A program made the position numbers and the translations under genes. Shown one piece after another: positions 18,251 through 27,149 of a stretch of DNA of 64,000 nt (the stretch's first letter is position 1; every line of letters begins with the position of its first letter). The notes beneath the pieces are model-generated. The model was not told the origin of the DNA. It saw only the letters and a program-made list of their open reading frames with translations, and ran no database searches. The stretch is from contig JAHISV010000007.1 in NCBI GenBank assembly GCA_018818065.1, forward strand, positions 236,519 to 300,518. The letters run 5' to 3'. The DNA is from Bacteroidota bacterium. Lineage in GTDB: Bacteria; Bacteroidota; Ignavibacteria; Ignavibacteriales; Melioribacteraceae.

Positions 18251-18357
18251 TAAACCGTTAAAACGGTTACCGAAAATTGTTTTATAACAAATAGCCCCGG
18301 GATTAATCCCAGGGCTATAATTAATTTCAAAATCATCCTAACCGTTTTAACGGTTTA
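18251..18357. repeat. 107-bp palindromic element with 19-bp terminal inverted repeats
   Basis: Perfect 19-base terminal inverted repeats, TAAACCGTTAAAACGGTTA at 18251-18269 and its reverse complement at 18339-18357. Each end is itself palindromic (AACCGTT / AACGGTT). The centre (18291-18318) is another hairpin, ATAGCCC-C-GGGATT / AATCCC-A-GGGCTAT. It lies between lipA and the E2 gene. The structure suggests a REP/BIME-like or MITE-type repeat, possibly also acting as a terminator or mRNA stabiliser. No transposase is in the window. Confidence 0.8.
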
Positions 18358-18363
18358 GAAGAA

Positions 18364-20004
18364 CTATACTTTACTCGTATCAAAATTTTCAAGATAGTCT
18401 TTTACATACTTCAGAAACTTACCGCCCAGTAAGCCATCAACCAATCTGTGGTCGTGGCTGAGAGACAAGTACATCATTGGCTTAATGGCGATTGAGTCCA
18501 CATCATCTATAGTAACCACAACAGGCTTTTTAACAACTGCCCCGACACCAAGAATGCCAACTTCAGGCTGGTTAATAATAGGAGTACCAAACAATGATCC
18601 GAAAACTCCGTAATTGGTAATGCTGAACGTACCACCCGATATCTCATCCGGTAAGAGCTTTTTATTGCGCGCTCTGAATCCAAGATCTGCAATAGCACGC
18701 GATAATCCTTTTGTATTTATCTCATCGGCGTTTTTAATGTTAGGTACAATTAGTCCGTTAGGCTCTATTGCAACAGCAATGCCTAAATTCACAAATTTTT
18801 TCAGTAGTATATTCTCGCCTTCCAGAGAGGCATTCATCATCGGATATTCCCTTAATGCCTTAACAGTTGCCCTGGCGATGAAAGAAAGAAATGTGAGTTT
18901 CACACCGTCTTCTTCCATAAACTTTTTCTTTTTTTCTTTTAGGAATTTGTCAATTATTGTCATTTCAACTTCTGTAATGGCAGTAACATGAACTGAAGTA
19001 TCCCGGCTATTAAGCATATGCTGCATAATACGCTTACGGATATTATCCATGGGGATTATTTCAACGCCATCCTTTTGAGCAGTTCCCTTTTCAACTTCTA
19101 CCTTTGTGGCTTTCTGTTCGAATACTTTTCCTGATTTGCGATCTTTAAGGTAAGCCAGAATATCTCTTTTCGATACTCGTCCACCTACTCCCGTACCAGA
19201 AAGTGATTCAAGTTCATCAAAACTAATTCCTTCTTTACGTGCAATATTGAGTACCAGAGGAGAATAAAACCTGTTACTCTCACCAATCGGGTGAGATTGT
19301 TTTTCCGTCTCACTTTTTACTCCCGCTTTGTCCGCAGGCAAGATTGAATTTTCACCTAATACAGTTTCTTTTGCTGTTGTTTCTAATATTTCTTCTTCTG
19401 ACTTCTGACTTCTTATTTCAGACTCCTTGCCCTTTACTAACCCCCCTTCACTGCTAATCCTTCCCACCACAGTTTCAACATCCACAGTCTCATTTTCTTT
19501 TACAAAGATTTCCACAAGAGTTCCGGCGGATATTGCAGGCACTTCGGTATCAACCTTATCTGTAGCAATTTCAAAAAGGATTTCATCCCGTTCAACTTTA
19601 TCGCCAACAGATTTATGCCACTTAATGATAGTTCCTTCCATCACAGATTCACCCATTTTCGGCATTACAACATCAATCAGATTTCCGCCGACCTTAGTTG
19701 TTGTCTGTAAATCTTCCGCAGGATCTTTCACAACTTCCTTTTTAGGCGCTGGTTCTGCTGATTCACTATCTGTTTCTATTATAGCAACTACCGTATCAAT
19801 ATCAACAGTTTCGTTTTCAAAAACTTTAATTTCGGCTAATATACCATCAACGGAAGATGGTATTTCAGTATCTACTTTGTCCGTGGCAATTTCAAAAATA
19901 ATCTCGTCCTTGCTGACTTTATCGCCTTTCTTTTTATGCCACTTTATCAGAGTACCTTCGTGAATACTCTCCCCCATTTTCGGCATAATGACTTCCACTC
20001 TCAT
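18364..20004 (-). CDS. 2-oxoacid dehydrogenase E2 (dihydrolipoyl acyltransferase)
   Basis: Core acyltransferase of a pyruvate or branched-chain 2-oxoacid dehydrogenase. Domain order over 546 residues: lipoyl domain 1 (1-76, lipoyl Lys near 43 in TDKVDTE), lipoyl domain 2 (about 108-183, Lys near 150), a linker, the E1/E3-binding domain (SPLVLNIARKEGISFDELES, near 246-290), and the catalytic domain ending with the active-site motif HDHRLVDG. It lies 20 bases downstream of the fused E1 gene. Two lipoyl domains and a neighbouring fused E1 favour a branched-chain or broad-specificity complex, but substrate is not proven. Confidence 0.93.
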   Translation of the reverse strand: MRVEVIMPKMGESIHEGTLIKWHKKKGDKVSKDEIIFEIATDKVDTEIPSSVDGILAEIKVFENETVDIDTVVAIIETDSESAEPAPKKEVVKDPAEDLQTTTKVGGNLIDVVMPKMGESVMEGTIIKWHKSVGDKVERDEILFEIATDKVDTEVPAISAGTLVEIFVKENETVDVETVVGRISSEGGLVKGKESEIRSQKSEEEILETTAKETVLGENSILPADKAGVKSETEKQSHPIGESNRFYSPLVLNIARKEGISFDELESLSGTGVGGRVSKRDILAYLKDRKSGKVFEQKATKVEVEKGTAQKDGVEIIPMDNIRKRIMQHMLNSRDTSVHVTAITEVEMTIIDKFLKEKKKKFMEEDGVKLTFLSFIARATVKALREYPMMNASLEGENILLKKFVNLGIAVAIEPNGLIVPNIKNADEINTKGLSRAIADLGFRARNKKLLPDEISGGTFSITNYGVFGSLFGTPIINQPEVGILGVGAVVKKPVVVTIDDVDSIAIKPMMYLSLSHDHRLVDGLLGGKFLKYVKDYLENFDTSKV

Positions 20005-20024
20005 TCAATTACTCCATAATAATT

Positions 20025-22121
20025 TTAGTATGCAAGAAGCTCTTTGAGCTCAGTATAAATTCTATCACGTGTTGGTAATACAGCTTTTTCAAGCAACGGA
20101 TGAAATGGTATTGGTACATCTGCGGCACCAATTCTTTTTACCGGTCCATCCAGATATTCAAAAGCCTGATCTGAAATTTGAGCAACAATTTCCGCTCCAA
20201 ATCCTGCTGTTAATGTATCCTCATGAGCAACGACAACTTTTCCCGTTTTTTTAACTGAGGCAATTATTGTCTCAATATCCAGAGGAGCAATTGTTCTGAT
20301 ATCAATCAATTCAATTGAATGACCTTCTTCCTCTAATCGCTTAATGGCAAAGTTACTTTCATGCACTAAAGCTCCCCAAGCCACAACTGTAAGGTCATTC
20401 CCCTCCTTAACAACATTTGCCTTACCAAAAGGCAGAAGGTAATTTTCATCAGGTTCTGGTGCGGTTGAGTAGCTTTGCCTATAAAGCCCCTTATGTTCAA
20501 GGAAAAGTACAGGATCGCTTAATCTGCAGGCAGTCTTTAATAGCCCTTTTGCATCAGCCGCATTTGAAGGATAAGCGATTAACAATCCCGGCATGTGAGC
20601 GAAAAAACCCTCTATGTTCTGACTATGATAATGCCCGCCATGAATATATCCGCCTATTGCAACGCGAATTACCATTGGAGCTTCATTCAGGTTGTTAGAT
20701 CTGTACCTCATCATTACCAACTCGTCACGGATTTGCATGAAAGCAGGCCAGATGTAATCACCGAACTGAATTTCGACAACAGGTTTAACACCTGTTAATG
20801 CCATTCCAATTCCCACACCTGCAATGCTTGCTTCAGCAAGAGGCGAGTTAAAAACTCTTTCATTTCCGAACATTGTAGATAAACCTTTGGTAGCAGTAAA
20901 AACGCCTCCCTTACCATCGGCTACATCTTCACCAAATACATACATTTTGTCGTTGCGTTCCATTTCTTCACGCAGGGCATGGTTAATTGCATCAACCATT
21001 ACAATTGGTTTGCCGTCAGGTTTACTTTTTTCGTAAGGTAATTTCTCACGTTTGCCGCTTTCATCTAAAACATATTTCAGTACAGTCTTAGGATCCGGCT
21101 CGGCCTGTCCAAGTGCCCAATCCGCAGCTTCATCTATATGATTATTTATTTCCTTCTTAAGTTCTTCGTAAGATAAATCGGTGAGAATTCCTTTGTCCAG
21201 TAATTTCTTCGAAAACAATTCAATTGGATCTTTTCGTAAGTCTTCTTCCAGAGACTCCTGACTTCTATATTTTTTTTGATCATCTGAAGATGAATGCGAA
21301 AACAATCTGACAGTGTGAGCTTCAATAAGCGCGGGACCCAAGTCACGTCTGGCGTGATTAAATGATGTTTTTGCTGCTGCATGAGATGCCAAAAAATCAG
21401 TCCCGTCAATACTCATTCTCAGTAAATTCTCATGCCCTTTCATCATTTCCATAACAGAGGCATTCTTCCCTGAAGTCTGCCCGGTTACCGGAACAGAAAT
21501 AGCCCATTTGTTATTCTGTATTACAAAAACAACCGGAATTTTATCCCGACTTGCCCAATTAACAGCTTCGTAAAACTCGCCTTCGCTGGTTGTCCCATCG
21601 CCCGAGCTGACATAAGTTACGGATTTCAATCCTTCTTTCTTATTAGCCAGAGCAGTACCTACAGCTTGCAAAAACTGAGTTCCGGTTGGGCTGGATTGCA
21701 CTGGTACATTAAATTCCTTCGATCCCCAATGACAGGGCATTTGACGTCCACCCGTAAGAGGATCATCAGCCTTACCTAACATGTGGAGAAAAATTTCGTC
21801 CAATTTCATCCCAAGAGCCAGCATATATGCCATATCACGGTAATATGGGTACCCCCAATCAACTTTCTTCTCCATAGCCAACCCGAATGCCACCTGAGTA
21901 GCTTCGTGTCCTGCACCGGCAATATGGAAGTAAGCCTTACCCTGTTTGAGCAACCTCATAACCTTATTATCCACCTGACGCGCGGTGTACATTATCCGCA
22001 AACCGTTCATCAATTCATCTTTTGTCAGTCCGCCAAAGGTTCCGATTTTGCCGGTTGGTGCTTTATCAGTCAAAATGTCTTTTTTACTAGTAATATCAGC
22101 CTCTTTTGAAGTTTTTGACAT
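20025..22121 (-). CDS. 2-oxoacid dehydrogenase E1, fused alpha and beta subunits
   Basis: Thiamine-dependent decarboxylase of the lipoylated complex. The 698-residue chain joins an alpha half (to about residue 350; TPP motif GDGTTSEGEFYEAVNW then NNKWAIS) and a beta half (from about 370, MVDAINHALREEMERN; GEDVADGKGGVFTATKGL; FLEHKGLYR). Fusion of E1 alpha and beta is common in Bacteroidota-type genomes for the branched-chain complex. An N-terminal Lys/Thr-rich stretch precedes the domain. Encoded between lipB and E2 in one minus-strand unit. Confidence 0.93.
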   Translation of the reverse strand: MSKTSKEADITSKKDILTDKAPTGKIGTFGGLTKDELMNGLRIMYTARQVDNKVMRLLKQGKAYFHIAGAGHEATQVAFGLAMEKKVDWGYPYYRDMAYMLALGMKLDEIFLHMLGKADDPLTGGRQMPCHWGSKEFNVPVQSSPTGTQFLQAVGTALANKKEGLKSVTYVSSGDGTTSEGEFYEAVNWASRDKIPVVFVIQNNKWAISVPVTGQTSGKNASVMEMMKGHENLLRMSIDGTDFLASHAAAKTSFNHARRDLGPALIEAHTVRLFSHSSSDDQKKYRSQESLEEDLRKDPIELFSKKLLDKGILTDLSYEELKKEINNHIDEAADWALGQAEPDPKTVLKYVLDESGKREKLPYEKSKPDGKPIVMVDAINHALREEMERNDKMYVFGEDVADGKGGVFTATKGLSTMFGNERVFNSPLAEASIAGVGIGMALTGVKPVVEIQFGDYIWPAFMQIRDELVMMRYRSNNLNEAPMVIRVAIGGYIHGGHYHSQNIEGFFAHMPGLLIAYPSNAADAKGLLKTACRLSDPVLFLEHKGLYRQSYSTAPEPDENYLLPFGKANVVKEGNDLTVVAWGALVHESNFAIKRLEEEGHSIELIDIRTIAPLDIETIIASVKKTGKVVVAHEDTLTAGFGAEIVAQISDQAFEYLDGPVKRIGAADVPIPFHPLLEKAVLPTRDRIYTELKELLAY

Positions 22122-22129
22122 ATTTAGTC

Positions 22130-22840
22130 CTATTTGGTTTCTAATTCTTGCACAATAATGGGATGATCTGACTTCTTTTCAGATTCATCATATTCAAAGA
22201 CCGAAATGAAATTTTTAAGCAGCTTCTCTTTTACTTCATTTATCGCTACTTTTTCTCCGAGTTCTCTTTTCAGGGATGTTACTTCTTTATCTGATATTCC
22301 GCATGGGATAATGCCGTTGAATAAAGATAAGTCTGTATTGATATTAAATGCAAATCCGTGCATTGTTACCCAGCGACTGACCTTAATCCCAATAGCAGCA
22401 ATCTTTCGATCTCCAAACCAGGCACCGGTAAACCCCTCTCTTCTCCCGCACTTCAATCCATATTCCCAACAGGTTCTGATAATAACTTCCTCAAGATTAC
22501 GGAGATAGAGATGAGTATCTTTCTTCCAATTACCCAGATGAATAATTGGATAACCAACAATTTGTCCCGGTCCATGATAAGTAATATCACCACCACGATC
22601 TATATCAAATACGGAAATATCATTATTCTTTAGATATTCCTCTGAACTAATAAGATTATTTCTATCTGCTGTTTTTCCAAGAGTGTAAGTGTGCGGGTGC
22701 TCTAATAGGAATAGGATATCATTGACCCTGTTATCTACTCTTTTTTGAAGAGTTTCTTTTTGAAGATCCCAGGCTTTATCGTATCCGATAAAGCCCAGAT
22801 CAAAATAGTCCAATTTTCTATATGTGGATTGATTCTCCAT
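22130..22840 (-). CDS. lipB: Octanoyl-ACP:protein octanoyltransferase
   Basis: Transfers octanoate from ACP to lipoyl domains, the step before LipA. Motifs: HPHTYTLGK (near residue 50), DRGGDITYHGPGQIVGYPI, the lysine-containing region RKIAAIGIKVSRWVTMHGFA and the active-site cysteine in GIIPCGISDKEVTSL. The frame is open upstream within lpd, but ATG 22840 gives the normal N-terminus (YFDLGFIGYDKAW) and overlaps the lpd stop by only 23 bases. It lies between lpd and E1, consistent with dedicated lipoylation of this complex. Confidence 0.95.
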   Translation of the reverse strand: MENQSTYRKLDYFDLGFIGYDKAWDLQKETLQKRVDNRVNDILFLLEHPHTYTLGKTADRNNLISSEEYLKNNDISVFDIDRGGDITYHGPGQIVGYPIIHLGNWKKDTHLYLRNLEEVIIRTCWEYGLKCGRREGFTGAWFGDRKIAAIGIKVSRWVTMHGFAFNINTDLSLFNGIIPCGISDKEVTSLKRELGEKVAINEVKEKLLKNFISVFEYDESEKKSDHPIIVQELETK

Positions 22841-24221
22841 ATGCATTTGCAGCCGCTTCCATGACAGCCTCTGATAAAGTTGGATGTGCATGTATTGTTT
22901 TAATAATTGATTCGTGGGTAGCTTCCATCGAAATTGCAAGACCTGCTTCAGCAATCAACTCCGTGGCTTCAGAACCAATAATATGAGCGCCAAGTAATTC
23001 TCCGTATTTTGCGTCAAAAATAAGCTTTACAAAGCCTTCCCTATCCCCTGAAGCAAAAGCCTTACCGCTGGCAGAGAATGGAAATTTACCTATCTTTATT
23101 TCATAACCTTCTTCTTTGGCTTTTTGTTCCGTAAGCCCTATACTTGCCACTTGTGGCTGACAGTAGGTACAACCGGGTATTTTGCCATAATCTACGCTGG
23201 CTACTTCCATACCCTTAATTCTTTCAATACAGGTAATTGCCTCTGCAGATGCAACATGAGCCAGCCATGGAGCGCCAATTACGTCACCAATGGCGTAGAT
23301 AGAATCAATGTTAGTCTGATAAGTTTCGTAGTTTACTTTTATATGCCCGCGCTCAACTTCAACGCCAACATCTTCTAAACCAAGACCACTAATATTACCA
23401 GAGACACCAATTGCACTTAAAACTTTGGAAGCACGCAATTCTTTCTTTTCGCCATCCTTTTCAATTGTAACAACTACCTCGCCATCAACTACTACAGCTT
23501 TGTCTACTCTTGTAGAAGTATAAATTTCCATACCCGACTTTTTAAAATTTGTTTCGAGTGTTTTTGATACTTCTTCATCTTCAATTGGGAGGATATTATC
23601 CAGCATTTCAATAATTGTAACCTTCGTTCCAAATGTATGATAGAAGTAGGCAAATTCAACACCAATAGCGCCAGCCCCAATAACTATAAGGCTTTCAGGC
23701 TGTTCGGGTAAGCTCATTGCCTCTTTACTTGTAATAATAAACTCGCGATCTACAGGAATTGGCGGTACTATTTTGGGTGAAGCTCCGGTTGCCAGAATTA
23801 TTTTATCAGCTTCAATAATTTCCGTTTGCTTACCTTCAGTATCAAAAATACCAATCTCATTTTTTGATAAAAGCTTACCAAATCCTTTAACACGTACAAC
23901 TTCATTCTTGCGAATGAGATAATCAACGCTTTTGGAAATACGGTCTGCAATTTTTCTGCTCCGCTTAATTATCGCGCTGAAATCGTAACTCAGCCCTTCA
24001 ACAGTAATTCCAAAATCTTTAGCATGATTCTTCATTACATCATAAAGCTCTGCATTTTTAATCAAAGACTTTGTGGGAATACAGCCCCAATTCAGACATA
24101 TTCCGCCAAGGTTATCTTTATCTATTACAACTGTTTTAAAACCTAATTGTGCAGCTCTTATAGCCGCAACGTAACCTCCCGGTCCGCCACCGAGTATTGC
24201 TACATCATATTTGTTCGCCAT
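22818..24221 (-). CDS. lpd: Dihydrolipoamide dehydrogenase (E3)
   Basis: FAD-dependent reoxidation of dihydrolipoyl groups with NAD. The 467-residue protein begins YDVAILGGGPGGYVAAIRAA (FAD dinucleotide site), has the redox disulfide GGICLNWGCIPTKSL, a second Rossmann motif VIGAGAIGVEFAYF for NAD and the C-terminal active-site HAHPTLSEAVMEA with the His-Glu pair. First gene of the lpd-lipB-E1-E2 unit. Canonical length and residues. Confidence 0.97.
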   Translation of the reverse strand: MANKYDVAILGGGPGGYVAAIRAAQLGFKTVVIDKDNLGGICLNWGCIPTKSLIKNAELYDVMKNHAKDFGITVEGLSYDFSAIIKRSRKIADRISKSVDYLIRKNEVVRVKGFGKLLSKNEIGIFDTEGKQTEIIEADKIILATGASPKIVPPIPVDREFIITSKEAMSLPEQPESLIVIGAGAIGVEFAYFYHTFGTKVTIIEMLDNILPIEDEEVSKTLETNFKKSGMEIYTSTRVDKAVVVDGEVVVTIEKDGEKKELRASKVLSAIGVSGNISGLGLEDVGVEVERGHIKVNYETYQTNIDSIYAIGDVIGAPWLAHVASAEAITCIERIKGMEVASVDYGKIPGCTYCQPQVASIGLTEQKAKEEGYEIKIGKFPFSASGKAFASGDREGFVKLIFDAKYGELLGAHIIGSEATELIAEAGLAISMEATHESIIKTIHAHPTLSEAVMEAAANAYGESIHI

Positions 24222-24584
24222 AACTATTCGTCCTCACTTACTACGATTTGTTCCATTTATATAACGCCAATACAATCAATGAAAACTCGGCAGATATTAC
24301 CAGAATTCTTATCGGTTTGGCTTGAATATTCTCAAAAGACTAAATAAAACAGTAATGGAGTTTTCCCATAACAAATATAGTGTATGAGAGATAAATATGA
24401 AGGGATTCAGAAAAAATAATATAATGGAAATTAAGTGGGAAAGATTACATATCCAGATACCTGAGGCATTCGCTATTAATAAATCAGCTTTGCCCCGGCT
24501 CTAAACTTGTTATCAATTAAAACAAAATAATATCGAGATCACTCAAGTTAAATGATAATTTAGAACAAAAATGATCTGTTTACT
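24222..24584. other. Intergenic region upstream of lpd
   Basis: 363 bases, AT-rich, between the lpd start and the end of the exported-protein gene. It must hold the promoter of the lpd unit. I see no riboswitch or clear hairpin. A plus-strand 35-codon frame (24397-24504, ATG with GAGAG upstream) exists but has no recognisable features and is not called. Confidence 0.5.
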
Positions 24585-24953
24585 TTATTGATTATCTTTT
24601 ATCATTTTTTTAACAAGGTCTTTCACGAATTCTTGTATATCAGGGTGAACACCAGAAACAGGATTTCCTCTTTGTCCACTCCCATTTTGAAAAAAGAGAT
24701 GCGCAGTAATTACTCTCTCTTTTATGACAACAAACGAAAAATATTTTTCACCGCCATGTTCAAATGTTAACTGGAAACGCATTCCATTTGTATTGCCCGT
24801 TACTTCAAATCCGTTACCTGGAGTATCGCCTTTGTCCAAAGATTGAATATACTTCCACTCAGCAACAGATAGATCAGGTTTTTGTTCCTGGGCAAAAGAT
24901 GTAAGGCTGGAAAGGGATAAAATGGCTAAGATGATAAAGATTGCATGTCTCAT
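24585..24953 (-). CDS. Small exported protein of unknown function
   Basis: 122 residues with a clear Sec signal peptide (hydrophobic core IFIILAILSLSSLTSF, cleavage likely after SFA before QEQKPD). The mature part of about 100 residues contains a GNTNGMRFQLTFEHGGEKYF region and ends in a basic helix. I do not recognise a family. Single gene, flanked by long AT-rich gaps. Periplasmic location is expected, since no lipobox is present. Confidence 0.7.
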   Translation of the reverse strand: MRHAIFIILAILSLSSLTSFAQEQKPDLSVAEWKYIQSLDKGDTPGNGFEVTGNTNGMRFQLTFEHGGEKYFSFVVIKERVITAHLFFQNGSGQRGNPVSGVHPDIQEFVKDLVKKMIKDNQ

Positions 24954-25225
24954 ATTCCGGTTAACTCCTTGTTGTCAATTAATAAAAATTGCCCCTGTCT
25001 CTGCTGTACAGGATAATAATTTATCAGCAACCCGTTTGAACTAAAAATGTTAAATTAATTATCACAATTCACCTTTATTATCGATAATTTATAAAAAAAA
25101 TTTAGACTTCCCGAGTAAAAAGATACCAGTTATTTATTTTCTTCTGAAATGTTTTTCTGAGCTTTATTCAAATCCATTGTAGAGATACAACAGTTATATT
25201 GATGGGAAATATACTTTTACGCTAA

Positions 25226-26089
25226 TTAAGCCAGCACTATAAGAGCTACTCCGGCAACCATTACCAAAGAGCCAATCAGTCTGGCCTTAATATTTGGCTC
25301 TTTTAGAAAAAAATGACCAAGTACTACTGCTATAGGACCTGACATCCGTTTGAGAGCGACAACGTAAGCAACGTATGTCATGGAAAGCGCTGTCATATGA
25401 AAAATAAAGGCACAACAGGTAAATGCGCTGATGGCAAGCAGATTCGATTTAACCGGTTTTATTTTTTGCCACTTCAGTTTTCTTATCAACAACAAATAGA
25501 TTGTAAGGGAAGTAAATATGAAGATATTCATAAAAATAACATGTTGTGGAATTGAAGATTCTGTGATGGCAATTTTGTCAAAATTGGCGGAGATTCCCCA
25601 TATCGCAGCGACAAATAACATATGTCGGGTACCACGATTCCTGATAAGCGCTTTGAAGGGACCTAAAAAATCTCGCTTCTTAAAATTAATGTTGATAAGG
25701 TAAGAACCGACTACAATCAACAATACCCCTACAAAACCAAGAAATGGTGGAAACTCACCCACAATAATTGGACTTGTAATCAAAAGTACAAGCGGAGTAA
25801 AACTCATCATAGGCAATACCTCAGAAATATCCCCCTCAGATATTGCCTTAATATACCAGACAGCAGCCAGAGTATTAATAGAACTGGAAATAAAGGAGGC
25901 AATTAGCGCAGTGGGGTTCAGATCAAGTTCTATAAAGAAGAGTCCGGGAGTAAATAGTAATACAGGAAGAAAATAATTCCCCCAGGAAATTATTATGGGC
26001 TCAGTTTTAGCAGAAGTCTTTTTAACAACAACGCTTCTAAAACCTTCCGATACCGGGTTTAAAGACGCAAATAATAGCCACATGCACAA
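25226..26089 (-). CDS. EamA/DMT-superfamily transporter
   Basis: Inner-membrane drug/metabolite transporter with about ten hydrophobic helices in two repeats of the EamA fold. The 287-residue protein shows the second-repeat pattern near the end (YVAYVVALKRMSGPIAVVLG followed by FFLKEPNIKARLIGSLVMVAG). A first-repeat counterpart is SEVLPMMSFTPLVLLITSPIIVGE. Substrate cannot be predicted. ATG 26089 is used; an ATG two codons downstream is an alternative. Stands alone. Confidence 0.85.
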   Translation of the reverse strand: MCMWLLFASLNPVSEGFRSVVVKKTSAKTEPIIISWGNYFLPVLLFTPGLFFIELDLNPTALIASFISSSINTLAAVWYIKAISEGDISEVLPMMSFTPLVLLITSPIIVGEFPPFLGFVGVLLIVVGSYLININFKKRDFLGPFKALIRNRGTRHMLFVAAIWGISANFDKIAITESSIPQHVIFMNIFIFTSLTIYLLLIRKLKWQKIKPVKSNLLAISAFTCCAFIFHMTALSMTYVAYVVALKRMSGPIAVVLGHFFLKEPNIKARLIGSLVMVAGVALIVLA

Positions 26090-26174
26090 AGAGTATGATT
26101 ATGATTAAGAGTTAATTTTTAATTCACAAAATAGGATTTTATCCGGATACAAATATAAACCATACAAGCAACCA

Positions 26175-26233
26175 ATAACTTCGTCCTTCAGGGCGAAGTT
26201 ATACCACACCAACAAAGCAGAGTGGCTTTAGCC
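26175..26233. repeat. REP-like double hairpin
   Basis: First hairpin (26175-26202): arms ATAACTTCGTCC / GGGCGAAGTTAT with a four-base loop and one G-U pair in plus-strand RNA. Second (26224-26233): GGCT-TT-AGCC. No T-run follows. Such short palindromes resemble REP-type intergenic repeats; a genome-wide copy count would decide. Located in the gap between nth and the DMT transporter. Confidence 0.55.
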
Positions 26234-26270
26234 CAACACACAACTAATCGAGTATATGCGCCAAGAACCA

Positions 26271-26996
26271 TCACGAGTCTATACTATCCAATAACATAAA
26301 CGCTCTTTCTTTCAGCTCTTTTTTATTCGAGACATCTTTTCCCTCAAAGACACAAAGTTTCTCAAGCGGACAAGAACCGCACCCCGGATTCTTAGGTGTA
26401 CAAATTTCCCGACCCAGACGTATCAGGTTCGTGTGGAATGAGTGCGCAATTTTTTCGGGGAACCCATCATTTAGCGCCCAGAACGTTTTATCAGGAGCAG
26501 AGCCATTCACAATTCCAAGCCGGTTAACCGTGCGATGAACATGTGTATCAACGGGACAAATATTTTCACCAAGGGCAAATAGCAAAACACAACTGGCTGT
26601 TTTAACTCCCACACCCTTAAATGAAGTCATTTCTCTAATGGCGTCATCATGGCTAACTTTCTTAATAAAATCCAGCGAATAAACTCCCTGCTTCACTTTT
26701 AGCTCAGTAAGAAAGTTTTTAATAGCTGCCGATTTCTGCAAACCCAGCCCTGCAATTCTTATTTCCTTTTCAATTGATGCCCTTTTCGCGGCAGCCATTT
26801 CCTCCCATGAAGGGTATTTTTCTTTTAGGTTTTTATATGCCTGGTAAGAATTTCTATCATTTGTATTCTGAGAGAGTATTGTTGCAACAAGCATTTCAAC
26901 GGGGTCTGGCAAATTCTTGTTTCTCGGTGGCTGCCCAAATCGATTTAGCAACAATTCGTTCACCTTGACGATTTTTTTCTGCTGTATTTTATTCAT
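26271..26996 (-). CDS. nth: Endonuclease III-like DNA glycosylase
   Basis: Base-excision repair glycosylase/AP lyase for oxidised pyrimidines. The 241-residue protein shows the helix-hairpin-helix FKGVGVKTASCVL with the catalytic lysine, the catalytic aspartate in CPVDTHVHR, and a C-terminal 4Fe-4S motif C-x6-C-x2-C-x5-C (ICTPKNPGCGSCPLEKLC). An early SQNTNDRNSYQAY segment matches the family's SxQTxD region. Single gene. Some divergence from E. coli Nth leaves exact substrate range open. Confidence 0.92.
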   Translation of the reverse strand: MNKIQQKKIVKVNELLLNRFGQPPRNKNLPDPVEMLVATILSQNTNDRNSYQAYKNLKEKYPSWEEMAAAKRASIEKEIRIAGLGLQKSAAIKNFLTELKVKQGVYSLDFIKKVSHDDAIREMTSFKGVGVKTASCVLLFALGENICPVDTHVHRTVNRLGIVNGSAPDKTFWALNDGFPEKIAHSFHTNLIRLGREICTPKNPGCGSCPLEKLCVFEGKDVSNKKELKERAFMLLDSIDS

Positions 26997-27149
26997 AAAT
27001 TCTTTATGTAATTTTTTGATGGTTCAAGATAAACAAAAAAGTAAAATTCACTTCTTTATCTTCCCATAAAATTAACATGTAAAAATTTGAAAAAGCAAAA
27101 TTGTTTTTTATTATAGGTTTTGTATTTCCATTCTTTAACCGGAGGATTA

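Noticed and set aside
24397..24504. 35-codon plus-strand frame with GAGAG upstream
   Set aside because: Too short, without family features, and in a promoter-bearing gap; not enough support.
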